Origin: Psychrobacter sp. TAE2020
GTDB lineage: Bacteria > Pseudomonadota > Gammaproteobacteria > Pseudomonadales > Moraxellaceae
Reading direction: 5' to 3'
DNA: 64,000 nucleotides
NCBI RefSeq assembly: GCF_018919485.1
Contig: NZ_JAHLMU010000001.1
Location: forward strand, 1,234,462 to 1,298,461
Shown here one piece after another: positions 13,678 through 22,629 of the stretch (position 1 is the stretch's first letter; the number at the start of each line of letters is the position of its first letter). The position numbers and the translations under genes were made by a program. The notes under the pieces were generated by a model. It was not told the DNA's origin. It saw nothing but the letters and a program-made list of their open reading frames with translations, and ran no database searches.

Positions 13678-16625
13678 TAGCTAGCAGCCTGCTGTTGCTT
13701 GCCTACTGTGAGAGACTGATCCTTGATTACTGACCGCTTTATCGCTAACGATACCGTAAAGATACCAAACTTATCAATACGCATAGCAATTTTATCAAAA
13801 CCAGCGTCATCAACTAGCTGATCCATTTCAGCTTGCGAGCGGCAACGCATTACCCAACTGCTGCCTCGATGGTTATTCAAAGTTTTACTAATAAACTCTT
13901 GCTCAGGGTGCCAAGGCTGATTGGTATAAAGTAAATAACCCTGCTCTTTTAAGCTAGCATATATCCCTGTTAAGGCAGTAGCTGGCAGCGTATTGTCCGA
14001 AAACAGCTCAAATACCCCAGAAGCGATAGCCATATCGAATTTTTCACTATTGTTATCTTGCTGATAACTGGCCGGATCAAAGGCATCTCTTTGACAAGCC
14101 AGCACTCGATCGCCAAGATTTAGACGCTGTGCTTTGGCCTGTAGCGCCTGAATATTATGAGTATCATAATCACGTAGTTCAGCTTGTAGCTCAGCAAAGC
14201 TAGTCAATAGATCAAAGGCATAAAAGCCGTGACCACAAGCAATGTCTAACAGCTTTGGTTGATACGGCTTTGATTGATAGCGCTGATGTAAATCGACCTT
14301 ACCCTGAGTGTCGTCATACTTATTTTTATAGTTATTTTTTAATTCAATCTCTGCTAGTGCGTGCGCGCCTAGCTCTAATATATGCTCGCGGCGGATACGA
14401 ATACCTTGCCAGCCAATATTATTAAGATAGAACTTATCAACGGCTTTACCTAAGCCGCCTTTGCCACTAGGCTGATTATAGTAGACATGATCCAGTGAGT
14501 TGCCTGAGTCAAAACCATGCTCTAGACCAGTGGCGATAGCGGAGCTGACTTTACCGAATTTTTGCATAGCAAAACGCGTGATGGCAAAGTTGGCATTGAA
14601 TGGCTTAATAGCTAGGCGATCAACTTTATCTTTACTAGCGCTACTCAAATGGGCGCTACGTAGATCAGTAGTGGCAGTAGTAGTACTAAAGACTTGCGCA
14701 GCGAACTCAATACAATCGGCAAATACTTCAGCTTTATTAGTCTCATGAAAGATAGCATGATAGCTGTCCGGATATAACTGCCAACGCTTAGTGGCAGTAT
14801 TAATAGCGTCATAAAAGCTACGTTCGGCTTGTTTATCGACGACATAATCTTTGCCCGCACACAGAATAAACGTTGGCACGGTAATCGCTGCGGCGTCATC
14901 TAGCAAACGCTGCCCAGTTGCATGAGTGTCGATTAACAGATCGGTTGAGATACTACTCGATATCAAGGGATCAGCATTATAGGCTTGCTGCGCTTGTTTA
15001 TCATGAGTTAAAACTTGTGCTTTGACGTAGCTGCTGACCCGAGCCATAAGCCCAAGGGTACGCGCGACTTTTAGGGTTGGAATAGCAAACGGCATATACA
15101 AACGAATACTTAGCGCCGGCGTGCCTAAGATCATAGCGCGGATATTAGGCGCATAGTCATGTACCCAAGCCGCGGCTAGCACTGCGCCAATACTGCTAGC
15201 GACTATTAAGGTATCTTCGATAGCTATAGTTGTTTGGCCGATAACCAACTGCACAAAATCATCCAAATCACGCTCAAGCTCAGTGACACTTTTGGCATGA
15301 TCCTTGATACCCCCTGAGCGTCCATTACCACGCGCATCCCAAGCAAATACTTGATAACCAGCATTAGCGAACTGCTCGCCAAGCTCTGCTAATCGTCCTG
15401 AATGCTCATGGCCGCGATGCAATAAGATCACTTGTCGCAATGCTGAGGTGGCGTTTTTTAGGGTGTCTAAAGGCATAGTCAGCCAATATCGATAATAAAT
15501 AGCGGTGCCATCATAAGCGTTATAGCAGCTCTCGCCAGCGATAAGATCGGGCACAGCAGTTTGGCGGCTAGCAGTCGGCTTATCAGTGCTTGGGTCATTA
15601 ACTATTTGGCCGTTGCCGAGCGCTTTAGCATCGATAGCATTAGTATCAGTATCAATGTCAATATCGAAAGCACTGGCAGATTTTTGCTCAGCCGCTAAAA
15701 GTGAGGTTGGCATAAGGTCATACTCCGAAGGGTAGCTAGCAGTATCAATAGAGACCAGCTTAGGCGAGAGCACCCGAGCTGCGCACGAACTTAAAGTAGA
15801 TGTAGAAGCAAATTTAGCGAGAGGATTAGCGAGTAACAGCGAGCCCGTTAAACTAGGCGTAAAGGTGATATTAGGCTGAATATTAACCGCAATATTAGCT
15901 TTAAAGCTATTAGCTTCAACAGTACTGGGCTTAATAACGGATGCAGTAGCAGACTTGAGCCTAGCAACTGGTGGATTACGCAATAAATAAAGCTCCGCCA
16001 TAAAACGTAAACGATTTAGGCAAGTCTTGATCAATAAGGCTTGTATTAATAAGCCCAAAGATTTGAGCGCTATATTAGCAGTCAATAACGAAGGTTTTGT
16101 GCCCATTACTATACCAATGACACCTAGTAACAAGGCGCGATCACTTTTGCCCAGCGGTCCTTGGTTGGCTCGTACCTTAAAATACTGACTACTGATTATC
16201 GCCAGTAATTCGGTACTGACACTCAAAGTGATAAAACGGCTAATAGGCTGCGAATAAACTTGAAATTCACTTTTGCTATTAGCAATAGGGCTGATATGGG
16301 GTGACAAACTGGCGATTAAGGCGCTATCAGCAATAATATCACCCGCTTCGTTAAGCCATGCACCGAGCTTGGAAGCTTGTCCATGCTCACGTGCCATCAT
16401 ACCGTCAATGGCATTGAGCGCCATGCGGATGAATAATGAGGTCGGCAATAATAGCCTTAGTATCGGCTTCTGTTGCGCAGGCTTAGCTATCACATAAGCG
16501 GTGCCCACGCTCAATAGTACTGCGGTCACTGTCACTTGGTTGGCAGTAACTTCATGCTCGACCAGCGTATTACTTAGCGGTCGCAGTTGATCTTGAAATT
16601 GACTTTTGAGCTGATATAGAGACAT
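13677..16625 (-). CDS. three-domain fusion: CDP-alcohol phosphatidyltransferase + alpha/beta hydrolase + SAM methyltransferase (YnbA-YnbC-like)
   Basis: A 982-residue protein. Residues 1-215 are a membrane CDP-alcohol phosphatidyltransferase-like domain: N71-xx-D74-G-xx-A78-R79 ... G88-xxx-N92-xxx-D96, where the first and third Asp of the usual motif are Asn. It starts SLYQLK...LRP and has VTANQVT, like E. coli YnbA as I recall it. Residues 220-365 are a Ser/Ala/Thr/Asp-rich linker. Residues 366-650 are a monoacylglycerol-lipase-like hydrolase with HRGHEHSGR, nucleophile Ser478 (ASSIG), Asp593 and His623. Residues 690-970 are a class I methyltransferase (LDIACGHG, 793-800). The last two domains match YnbC. 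No frameshift is needed: the frame is open throughout. First gene of a three-gene operon; a phospholipid headgroup modification role is inferred. Confidence 0.85.
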   Translation of the reverse strand: MSLYQLKSQFQDQLRPLSNTLVEHEVTANQVTVTAVLLSVGTAYVIAKPAQQKPILRLLLPTSLFIRMALNAIDGMMAREHGQASKLGAWLNEAGDIIADSALIASLSPHISPIANSKSEFQVYSQPISRFITLSVSTELLAIISSQYFKVRANQGPLGKSDRALLLGVIGIVMGTKPSLLTANIALKSLGLLIQALLIKTCLNRLRFMAELYLLRNPPVARLKSATASVIKPSTVEANSFKANIAVNIQPNITFTPSLTGSLLLANPLAKFASTSTLSSCAARVLSPKLVSIDTASYPSEYDLMPTSLLAAEQKSASAFDIDIDTDTNAIDAKALGNGQIVNDPSTDKPTASRQTAVPDLIAGESCYNAYDGTAIYYRYWLTMPLDTLKNATSALRQVILLHRGHEHSGRLAELGEQFANAGYQVFAWDARGNGRSGGIKDHAKSVTELERDLDDFVQLVIGQTTIAIEDTLIVASSIGAVLAAAWVHDYAPNIRAMILGTPALSIRLYMPFAIPTLKVARTLGLMARVSSYVKAQVLTHDKQAQQAYNADPLISSSISTDLLIDTHATGQRLLDDAAAITVPTFILCAGKDYVVDKQAERSFYDAINTATKRWQLYPDSYHAIFHETNKAEVFADCIEFAAQVFSTTTATTDLRSAHLSSASKDKVDRLAIKPFNANFAITRFAMQKFGKVSSAIATGLEHGFDSGNSLDHVYYNQPSGKGGLGKAVDKFYLNNIGWQGIRIRREHILELGAHALAEIELKNNYKNKYDDTQGKVDLHQRYQSKPYQPKLLDIACGHGFYAFDLLTSFAELQAELRDYDTHNIQALQAKAQRLNLGDRVLACQRDAFDPASYQQDNNSEKFDMAIASGVFELFSDNTLPATALTGIYASLKEQGYLLYTNQPWHPEQEFISKTLNNHRGSSWVMRCRSQAEMDQLVDDAGFDKIAMRIDKFGIFTVSLAIKRSVIKDQSLTVGKQQQAAS

Positions 16626-16981
16626 AGAATTGCCCCAGTGCCTATAGGCTTTAATCCCTTAATGTAGCAACAAAAAACTATAAGGTAAACTTATAAAAGC
16701 TTTTGTTAAATCGTAAAGAACTGTATTTGAAAGGTCATTTTCACCTTTACTATGAATACTCTTGCCACCCCTCTTCTAGATACAGTATTAACAACGGTGC
16801 TAACCCCTACCCATAGCCATAGCCATAGCTACTGAACTAGTAAGCAGCAATACTGTCTTAACGATAACTTTACAGCGCTAAAACTGACTTTTCTCTAAGC
16901 TAATTTGACTCGCTGATATCGGTATTGATAGGCCGATATGTTACAATCTGCAGCTTAATAAAAGTCTCTCGAGCCTGCACT
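16626..16981. other. divergent intergenic region before lysO
   Basis: Divergent control region for the fusion gene and the LysO-like gene. It holds a dyad at 16916-16939 (arms ATATCGG and CCGATAT, 10-base spacer) directly before TATGTTACAAT, a weak -10-like stretch. No gene seen. Confidence 0.4.
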
Positions 16982-17893
16982 ATGCAAAGCCTAATTACCC
17001 TATTTCTCGTTTTGATGCCGCTGTTTATTGGTTTTGCTATTCCTTCTATTCCCAAGTTGACTGCCTTTGCTGATAAAGGTCTAACTTATCTAGTGTTTAT
17101 CATCTTGACTCTGATCGGTATCGAGCTCTCACAAGTTGAAGGGCTGGGCAATCAGTTGGGCGAGATTGCACTGTATGTGACGGTATTATCGATATTGACT
17201 ATCGGTGCTGGGTTGTTCGGACTGATGTTATTTGATCGTTTGAACCCTTGGGATACCAAACAGTCTACTGCCAAGTCGAAACAGCATCGAGTCAGTATTC
17301 GCGGCAGTCTAGTGCAAGTCATTTGCGTAGTAGTCGGCATGGTCATTGGTTATTTGCTACCAGCAGGTTATATGCCACCTGAAAACACTATGACGGTGCT
17401 GCTCATGATATTGATTTTGCTGGTCGGCATAGGCTTAAAAGGCTCTGGCATTACTTTAAGAGAAGTACTACTCAATAAGCGTGGCGTTCAGATGAGTGTT
17501 ATCTTTACGCTTGCGGTATTAGGTGGTGGGCTGCTATTTGCGCTGATATTCACTGATGTCTCATGGACTAAAGGCTTAGCCTTGGCATCAGGATTTGGTT
17601 GGTACTCCCTATCAGCTATCGTAATGACGGATGCTTATGGAGCAATTTGGGGTAGTGTGGCGCTATTTAATGATTTGATACGTGAGTTTTTTGCGCTAAT
17701 ATTTATTCCGGTATTTATGCGCAAATATCCGTCAGCAGCAGTTGGCCTTGGCGGTGCGACTAGCTTGGACTTTACCCTTCCTGTTATCCAACAATCTGGC
17801 GGTCTCAAAGTTATCCCACTAGCAATAAGCTTTGGCTTTATTATTAATATTGTCTCGCCTGTATTGATGGTAGTATTTTCAGCGTTGGGGTAA
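16982..17893 (+). CDS. lysO: LysO-family L-lysine exporter (YbjE-like)
   Basis: A 303-residue polytopic inner membrane protein of the LysO/DUF340 family, which exports lysine and toxic lysine analogues in E. coli. Features are FIILTLIGIELSQ (about residues 39-51), ILLVGIGLKGSGITLRE (about 140-156), ALASGFGWYSLSAIVMTD (about 201-218), and LFNDLIREFFALIFIPVFMR. The ATG at 16982 gives the normal family N-terminus (MQSLITLFLVLMPLFIGF). An in-frame ATG at 16925 would add 19 polar residues and is unlikely. Convergent with the DUF262 gene. Confidence 0.85.
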   Translation: MQSLITLFLVLMPLFIGFAIPSIPKLTAFADKGLTYLVFIILTLIGIELSQVEGLGNQLGEIALYVTVLSILTIGAGLFGLMLFDRLNPWDTKQSTAKSKQHRVSIRGSLVQVICVVVGMVIGYLLPAGYMPPENTMTVLLMILILLVGIGLKGSGITLREVLLNKRGVQMSVIFTLAVLGGGLLFALIFTDVSWTKGLALASGFGWYSLSAIVMTDAYGAIWGSVALFNDLIREFFALIFIPVFMRKYPSAAVGLGGATSLDFTLPVIQQSGGLKVIPLAISFGFIINIVSPVLMVVFSALG

Positions 17894-17936
17894 AGATGAC
17901 TTGAAGATTATAGGCCTAACATTAAAGACTAACAAA

Positions 17937-17966
17937 AAGAGGTGATAGTTTTAATTATCACCTCTT
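17937..17966. terminator. bidirectional terminator between lysO and the DUF262 gene
   Basis: Perfect 11-bp stem AAGAGGTGATA (17937-17947) / TATCACCTCTT (17956-17966) with an 8-base loop. The T-run is better on the minus strand (AAAAA before the left arm), serving the DUF262 gene. Confidence 0.85.
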
Positions 17967-17986
17967 GTGTTCTAATTTGCTAACTG

Positions 17987-19906
17987 CTAGGCATCTATAG
18001 ATAAATGAGCATTATCTTCTTTTTCATTATCTAAATCTTTTAGTTTTTCTAATGGAGCCTGCCATACCTTAATAAATAAATCTGCTAGAAAATTACTACG
18101 TTCGATAATTGTATCTTCATTCCATTCGCTCAGCTCATCCCTAGTCTCTGGCTGAAAGTAACGATTTAAGTTAGATTTGCTATACTTCAATATTTCTGTT
18201 CGTTTAATTTGCCACGCACTATTTGAAATAGATGGATTCAAACTACCTGTAATGAGTGTTAAATTACCGATAGTATTTTTCAATGTATTCCTGAAAGCTT
18301 CTTGTTCAAGAATTTCATCCGCCGACTTACCTTCATTTGATAATGACCAATGCTTTTCCCATTTGTCAGGTAATATATGCTCAATAGTCAAATCTTTCTG
18401 GATTGGCATTGTTTCAGCCTTAGAATGTTGATTAGCATCATCAATAGCCTCTAATATCATTCTGATTTTATACTGAGCAATGCGACCATACAATGGACGT
18501 TTCAATAAGCTCTCTTTTAATTCAATATTATCAGGCATTCTTGAACTATCGCTATCACTCTTAGACAAAATAGTATGAATATCATCTACTTTAATTATCG
18601 AACTTGTTTGCTTTTTGGTACGATATATCTCTTTTATAACATCTGTGAAATGACGATTATAATTCTTGGTAGTCATTCCACAAACCATTCTCCTAACTAA
18701 GTATGATTCTAATACAATTAAAAACTGATTGAGTTCATTCTGCTGATCTTCCCATATTCTCATTGCTAAGAGTAATAACGGATATACTGTTGCTGTATCA
18801 ATAGCTTCTAGCCTATACAGAAAAAGTTTCATTCTCTTATCTTGGGGTTGAGTAATACTTTGATATAATCTAGAAAACTGCTTCAAGGCAATTAAATGTT
18901 CAGTAGTATTTTTTGGGTGTTGAAAAAAACTATTATCAAACTTACTATAATTATCTTCGGTATCACGAACATAAGCTTTAAAAGAATCAAATAAATGTGA
19001 CACTTTTATATCATCTTGTAGCATCAAGCTTAGATAATTCTGCAAAAACCAATCTATTCTTGGGCGTTTAGTGCGTCCTTGGCTGACCTCTTCACGCCAA
19101 AAGTTACTATCAAAAGCTAACCAATACTCATTGTACAGTTGCTCAATCTCTTTATCTGAGCCTTCAAGTTTTCTAAATAAAAAGTTCTTAATTAAATCTG
19201 CTGGTAATAACTGAGTGCCACGCGCATTAAGTGTCTCAAAAATTACTTGCGCTTCATCTTGTGTATGTAAGTCAATAACCACAATCTGTAAATGCTCACG
19301 CATAACTTGCCATAGAGCATCTAAACAGTTTTCAACATCGTTTTCATGTTCTACAAACCACTCTTTCAACACTTTTATAAAGTACTGATATGCTTTGAAT
19401 ATTTGGCTATTTTCTACCTTACTATCAAGATTTATGATCTCATCTTTACTATAGCTACTAAACTGATGAACTGTTTTAAAGGCTAGTCGGTCACTATTAG
19501 TTGGCCAAATTTTATAAGCTTCTTGATCTAGATCAACTTTACTACGTTTATTGCATACTAAGTCGTTAAATCGATCATACAATTTACCATTATCATATTT
19601 TTTACAAATATCTCTAATAGCAATCATCATTATCTGTAAAGTAGTAAATCGCTGCTGACCATCTATGACTTGTCTAGTCTCAATAGAACCTGTGGCATTA
19701 TTGTCACGTTCTAAAACGACTGCACCTAAGAAATGGCTACGACAATTTTCATTCGCTAGATAGCGATTGGCTACATCAGTAATGTCGTCCCATAAATGAT
19801 ACCAGTTTTTTTCTTCCGTCCAAACATAAGGTCGCTGAAAAAGGGGAATTTGATAAGAGACTGTACTATCAAAAATTCGTTCTAGATTGCGAGCATGTGC
19901 TTCCAT
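17987..19906 (-). CDS. DUF262/DUF1524 protein, GmrSD-like putative defence nuclease
   Basis: A 639-residue protein with the GmrS-type DUF262 domain at the N-terminus: IPLFQRPYVW (20-29) and VIDGQQRFTTLQ (80-91, the DGQQR signature of the ParB/Srx-like NTPase fold). A DUF1524 HNH-like region lies at the C-terminus: TIEHILPDKW (about 505-515) followed by IGNLTLI...LN...SN. This fused architecture is that of GmrSD, a type IV restriction enzyme cutting glucosylated hydroxymethylcytosine DNA, and of related defence proteins. It stands alone with no methylase or Dnd/Ssp genes. Its DNA is visibly more AT-rich than its neighbours, suggesting acquisition. Target specificity is unknown. Confidence 0.85.
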   Translation of the reverse strand: MEAHARNLERIFDSTVSYQIPLFQRPYVWTEEKNWYHLWDDITDVANRYLANENCRSHFLGAVVLERDNNATGSIETRQVIDGQQRFTTLQIMMIAIRDICKKYDNGKLYDRFNDLVCNKRSKVDLDQEAYKIWPTNSDRLAFKTVHQFSSYSKDEIINLDSKVENSQIFKAYQYFIKVLKEWFVEHENDVENCLDALWQVMREHLQIVVIDLHTQDEAQVIFETLNARGTQLLPADLIKNFLFRKLEGSDKEIEQLYNEYWLAFDSNFWREEVSQGRTKRPRIDWFLQNYLSLMLQDDIKVSHLFDSFKAYVRDTEDNYSKFDNSFFQHPKNTTEHLIALKQFSRLYQSITQPQDKRMKLFLYRLEAIDTATVYPLLLLAMRIWEDQQNELNQFLIVLESYLVRRMVCGMTTKNYNRHFTDVIKEIYRTKKQTSSIIKVDDIHTILSKSDSDSSRMPDNIELKESLLKRPLYGRIAQYKIRMILEAIDDANQHSKAETMPIQKDLTIEHILPDKWEKHWSLSNEGKSADEILEQEAFRNTLKNTIGNLTLITGSLNPSISNSAWQIKRTEILKYSKSNLNRYFQPETRDELSEWNEDTIIERSNFLADLFIKVWQAPLEKLKDLDNEKEDNAHLSIDA

Positions 19907-19971
19907 ATTAAATTCTTCATATAGTTTAGATGTTAATAGTTTTAAAATACAAACAAGATTCTAAACTAATA

Positions 19972-21198
19972 TCAAGCTAAAGGTAACTCTTTATCCATCT
20001 GACAAGCCTTATCATGCCAGTCTATAAACTCACTAATAGCTTTTGGAGATGAGCTGTTACTCATTTGTTGATTGCCAAAACTTTTAACGTAACGACAAGA
20101 CTTATAATTTTTAGCAAATTTATCATAACTCTCAATCCACTGCTGACGCATTTTTATCTCACTGAGCTGCTGTTCAAAACTATCATATTGCTCTTCATCC
20201 ATCTCGTCCAAGCTGGCATCATCGATACTAATATCTGTAAACCAAAAATTATTAGCAGGAATTTTCTTATTTAATTGATTTTCAGTGACCTCATTCATTC
20301 GCCACGGTTTCGCGGTTAGACGAGCGCGAAAGCACTGCTGCATTTGGCATAAGCGTGCATAATTATCATCGGCATGGAAGTAGGTAAACCATTCTGCAAC
20401 GACGTCATCGCTTGGCACAAATAAATCATGAACCGCAATCAATCGAAATCCTGCGGGCGTTTCATACAGTCGAAACTGCTCATTGGGGTGACTAGCAACA
20501 CGTTTTTGAACCAGCTCAGTCATAAATGGCTTTAACTCGGCCAAGTGCGCCTCATACTTCTGCTTATTTATTTGCACTTGAGAGTGCTCGTTTTTGTCCG
20601 CTTGCCACCATAAAAAAGCCGTACCTAACAGCATCACGCCAATGAGCCAAAGCCAAGATAACGACTGCCATGCAATGATACTAGCCATAATAACAAATAG
20701 AATAACAAAGCCCCAAACTTGAAGTTTCATCGATGACGGTTTGTTTTTATCGGTTATTAATGTGCCTATAAGACCTTGTTTATGGTAATCATTGGGATAT
20801 ATTTGCTGTAGTAAGTCATCATTGTCAACATCGACAATGGCAATGTTATCGACGTTCGCTACTTGTGCGCCATAGCTGTTGCGCGTAACTATCAGATGAG
20901 TAGTGGCTTTTGATCGTACGGACGATGATAAAGACTGCTCAGAGATAATTTGCTCACGAATAGGAATGCCATTGCCTTGGTTATATTGCTCCGCACGCTC
21001 ACGACGGAGGATGTCCTCACCTGCCAGCCATTGCTTATGCGCATTAGCGACTCGCACTTTGGCATGATTCACTGCATCCACTTGGCTAACCTCTGACCAA
21101 CCATAACGCTTGATAGTGGCTTGCTTTTTGGTATTATCAAACTCAGTTTTTGCGTCAAAGCGCTGCTTATAGTGCGCCCAGTATTTTGGAATGAGCAT
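19972..21198 (-). CDS. uncharacterised membrane protein with central helical hairpin
   Basis: Function not recognised. The 408-residue product starts MLIPKYWAHYKQRF and has conserved-looking soluble blocks (IKRYGWSEVSQVDA; GNGIPIREQIISE; VTRNSYGAQVANVDNIAIVDVD) up to about residue 130. Two transmembrane helices follow (about 161-180 and 182-199), then a cytoplasmic-looking domain rich in Trp and Asp. The N-terminal blocks resemble a conserved uncharacterised family I have seen in Pseudomonas-like bacteria, without a name. It follows 66 bases upstream of the DUF262 gene on the same strand, so the two could be co-transcribed. Confidence 0.7.
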   Translation of the reverse strand: MLIPKYWAHYKQRFDAKTEFDNTKKQATIKRYGWSEVSQVDAVNHAKVRVANAHKQWLAGEDILRRERAEQYNQGNGIPIREQIISEQSLSSSVRSKATTHLIVTRNSYGAQVANVDNIAIVDVDNDDLLQQIYPNDYHKQGLIGTLITDKNKPSSMKLQVWGFVILFVIMASIIAWQSLSWLWLIGVMLLGTAFLWWQADKNEHSQVQINKQKYEAHLAELKPFMTELVQKRVASHPNEQFRLYETPAGFRLIAVHDLFVPSDDVVAEWFTYFHADDNYARLCQMQQCFRARLTAKPWRMNEVTENQLNKKIPANNFWFTDISIDDASLDEMDEEQYDSFEQQLSEIKMRQQWIESYDKFAKNYKSCRYVKSFGNQQMSNSSSPKAISEFIDWHDKACQMDKELPLA

Positions 21199-21256
21199 GG
21201 GGTTTGCCTTTGGATGGTTGTTTTACATCGAAATCTGCTGATTGAATATTAAATAA

Positions 21257-21916
21257 TTAATCTTTAGGCTCCGTAGCTACCTCGTAAACACGACGGTTCA
21301 TGGACATCTCCTCTTCAGTATCAAAATCTGCAGTAGCTATCCCGTAAACTCGGCGGTTCATAGACTTACCTTCCTCAGTGTCAGAAGAGGCAATAGGCTG
21401 CTTGGCGCCATAACTGGTAGTACTTAAACGCTCAGGACTAATTTGATGCTTTAGTACAAGATAGTTTTTGACGATAAGTGCTCTATTGCTTGCTAGAGCA
21501 TTTGTTTGCAAGACTGCATCAGTAGCTGATACTTCATCGGTTGAAGCATGCCCCTCAATACGCATAGTAGCGGTATAGTACTCTTGCAGCTTTTGGGCTA
21601 CTTTATCAAGCTCAAGCTGATACTCTTTTGATAGCTCACTACTGCCCTTAGCAAAAAAACCACGATACTCCATTTTAAGACCTATCCCCATACCTGTAAA
21701 AGGACAACCTCTTTCATCCGTTACTACGTTTATTGGCGTGCCTGGGCACATGTCTATATGATCAGAATAGTCATCGCCATCGCTATCTAAAGTAGCTTCA
21801 ACAACGGGTATATCAATAGTTTGAGTGGTTTGGTTATGTGAAATAGGCGTTTGACACGCGGTTAATATTAAGGCGCTTACTAAAGTTAGAAGTGTATTTC
21901 TTGATTTAATTTTCAT
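21257..21916 (-). CDS. OmpA-family lipoprotein, copy 1
   Basis: A 219-residue protein with a lipoprotein signal peptide (LTLVSALILTACQ, lipobox Cys about 21), then a calcium-type repeat DSDGDDYSDHIDMCPGT (about 44-60) and an OmpA C-terminal peptidoglycan-binding domain (RIEGHASTDE ... NRALIVKNYL ... GKSMNRRVYG). It should sit in the outer membrane and bind peptidoglycan. The last 40 residues contain a 20-residue tandem duplication of DTEE-x-MNRRVY. The neighbour upstream (12 bases away) is a paralogue, so this is a tandem duplication. Confidence 0.9.
   Translation of the reverse strand: MKIKSRNTLLTLVSALILTACQTPISHNQTTQTIDIPVVEATLDSDGDDYSDHIDMCPGTPINVVTDERGCPFTGMGIGLKMEYRGFFAKGSSELSKEYQLELDKVAQKLQEYYTATMRIEGHASTDEVSATDAVLQTNALASNRALIVKNYLVLKHQISPERLSTTSYGAKQPIASSDTEEGKSMNRRVYGIATADFDTEEEMSMNRRVYEVATEPKD
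21273..21392 (-). repeat. 60-bp tandem duplication at the 3' end of the OmpA-like gene
   Basis: Units 21273-21332 and 21333-21392 are diverged copies in frame, each encoding a 20-residue DTEE...MNRRVY...A stretch. The NRRVY end motif of the OmpA domain is therefore present twice. Confidence 0.85.
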
Positions 21917-21928
21917 AGTATCTTGCCC

Positions 21929-22603
21929 TTAAAATTCGACGCATTGATCTGAATTCGAAAATACTTTATAGCTCTTATAAATCTTTTTATCAGACTGAGT
22001 AACTAAGCCATAAACTCGACGATTCATAGCTCTACCCTCTTCAGTATCAGAGGGCGCAATAGACCCTCTAACACCGCAATCGAGAGTAGTCATACGACTA
22101 GGCTCAATTTTGTGATTTAAAATTAAGTAATTTTTGATAATAACTGCTCTACTCTTAGCCAGCGAGTTCGATTGCAAATTTGAGGTAGAAGCTTCACTGA
22201 CCTCATCCTCCGAGACATGAGCTTCAATTTTTATAGTAGCCTTATCATATTTATTCATTTGGTCTGCTACTTTATCAAGCTCATCATGATATTGTGGCAA
22301 TAGTTCACTGCTGCCTTTAATGAAAAAAGCACGATACTCCATCATTGGTGGCATGCCAGCAAGACTGACAATTTCAGCACATCCTCTTTTGTCCACTATC
22401 ACGTTCTCGGTAGTATTTGCACACTGGTCTATCTCATCGATAACGCCATCACCATCGCTATCAACACTGACTGTAGCTACAGGTATATCGACAAGCTGCC
22501 CTGTTTGATTGGTTGATGTAGGGTTTTGCATTGAATTTTGGCAAGCTGTTAACATCAAAAAGCTAGAAAAAACCAACATCATTGTCCATAGCCTATTTTT
22601 CAT
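21929..22603 (-). CDS. OmpA-family lipoprotein, copy 2
   Basis: A 224-residue paralogue of the gene just downstream. Signal peptide with lipobox LMLTACQ (Cys about 21), calcium-type repeat DSDGDGVIDEIDQCANT (about 48-64), and OmpA domain with IKIEAHVSEDE ... SRAVIIKNYLIL ... GRAMNRRVYG. The C-terminus continues with a 25-residue tail ending in a lone Cys region (DQCVEF) not found in the other copy. Likely outer-membrane, peptidoglycan-binding. The two genes form an operon with a 12-base gap. Confidence 0.9.
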   Translation of the reverse strand: MKNRLWTMMLVFSSFLMLTACQNSMQNPTSTNQTGQLVDIPVATVSVDSDGDGVIDEIDQCANTTENVIVDKRGCAEIVSLAGMPPMMEYRAFFIKGSSELLPQYHDELDKVADQMNKYDKATIKIEAHVSEDEVSEASTSNLQSNSLAKSRAVIIKNYLILNHKIEPSRMTTLDCGVRGSIAPSDTEEGRAMNRRVYGLVTQSDKKIYKSYKVFSNSDQCVEF

Positions 22604-22629
22604 AGCTTATTCTCCTTATAAGCAAACCC

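Noticed and set aside
13677..16625. The fusion gene considered as a frameshift or assembly joining of two genes.
   Set aside because: One open frame runs through a coherent 145-residue linker of the same low-complexity style as elsewhere in the window, with no abrupt change.
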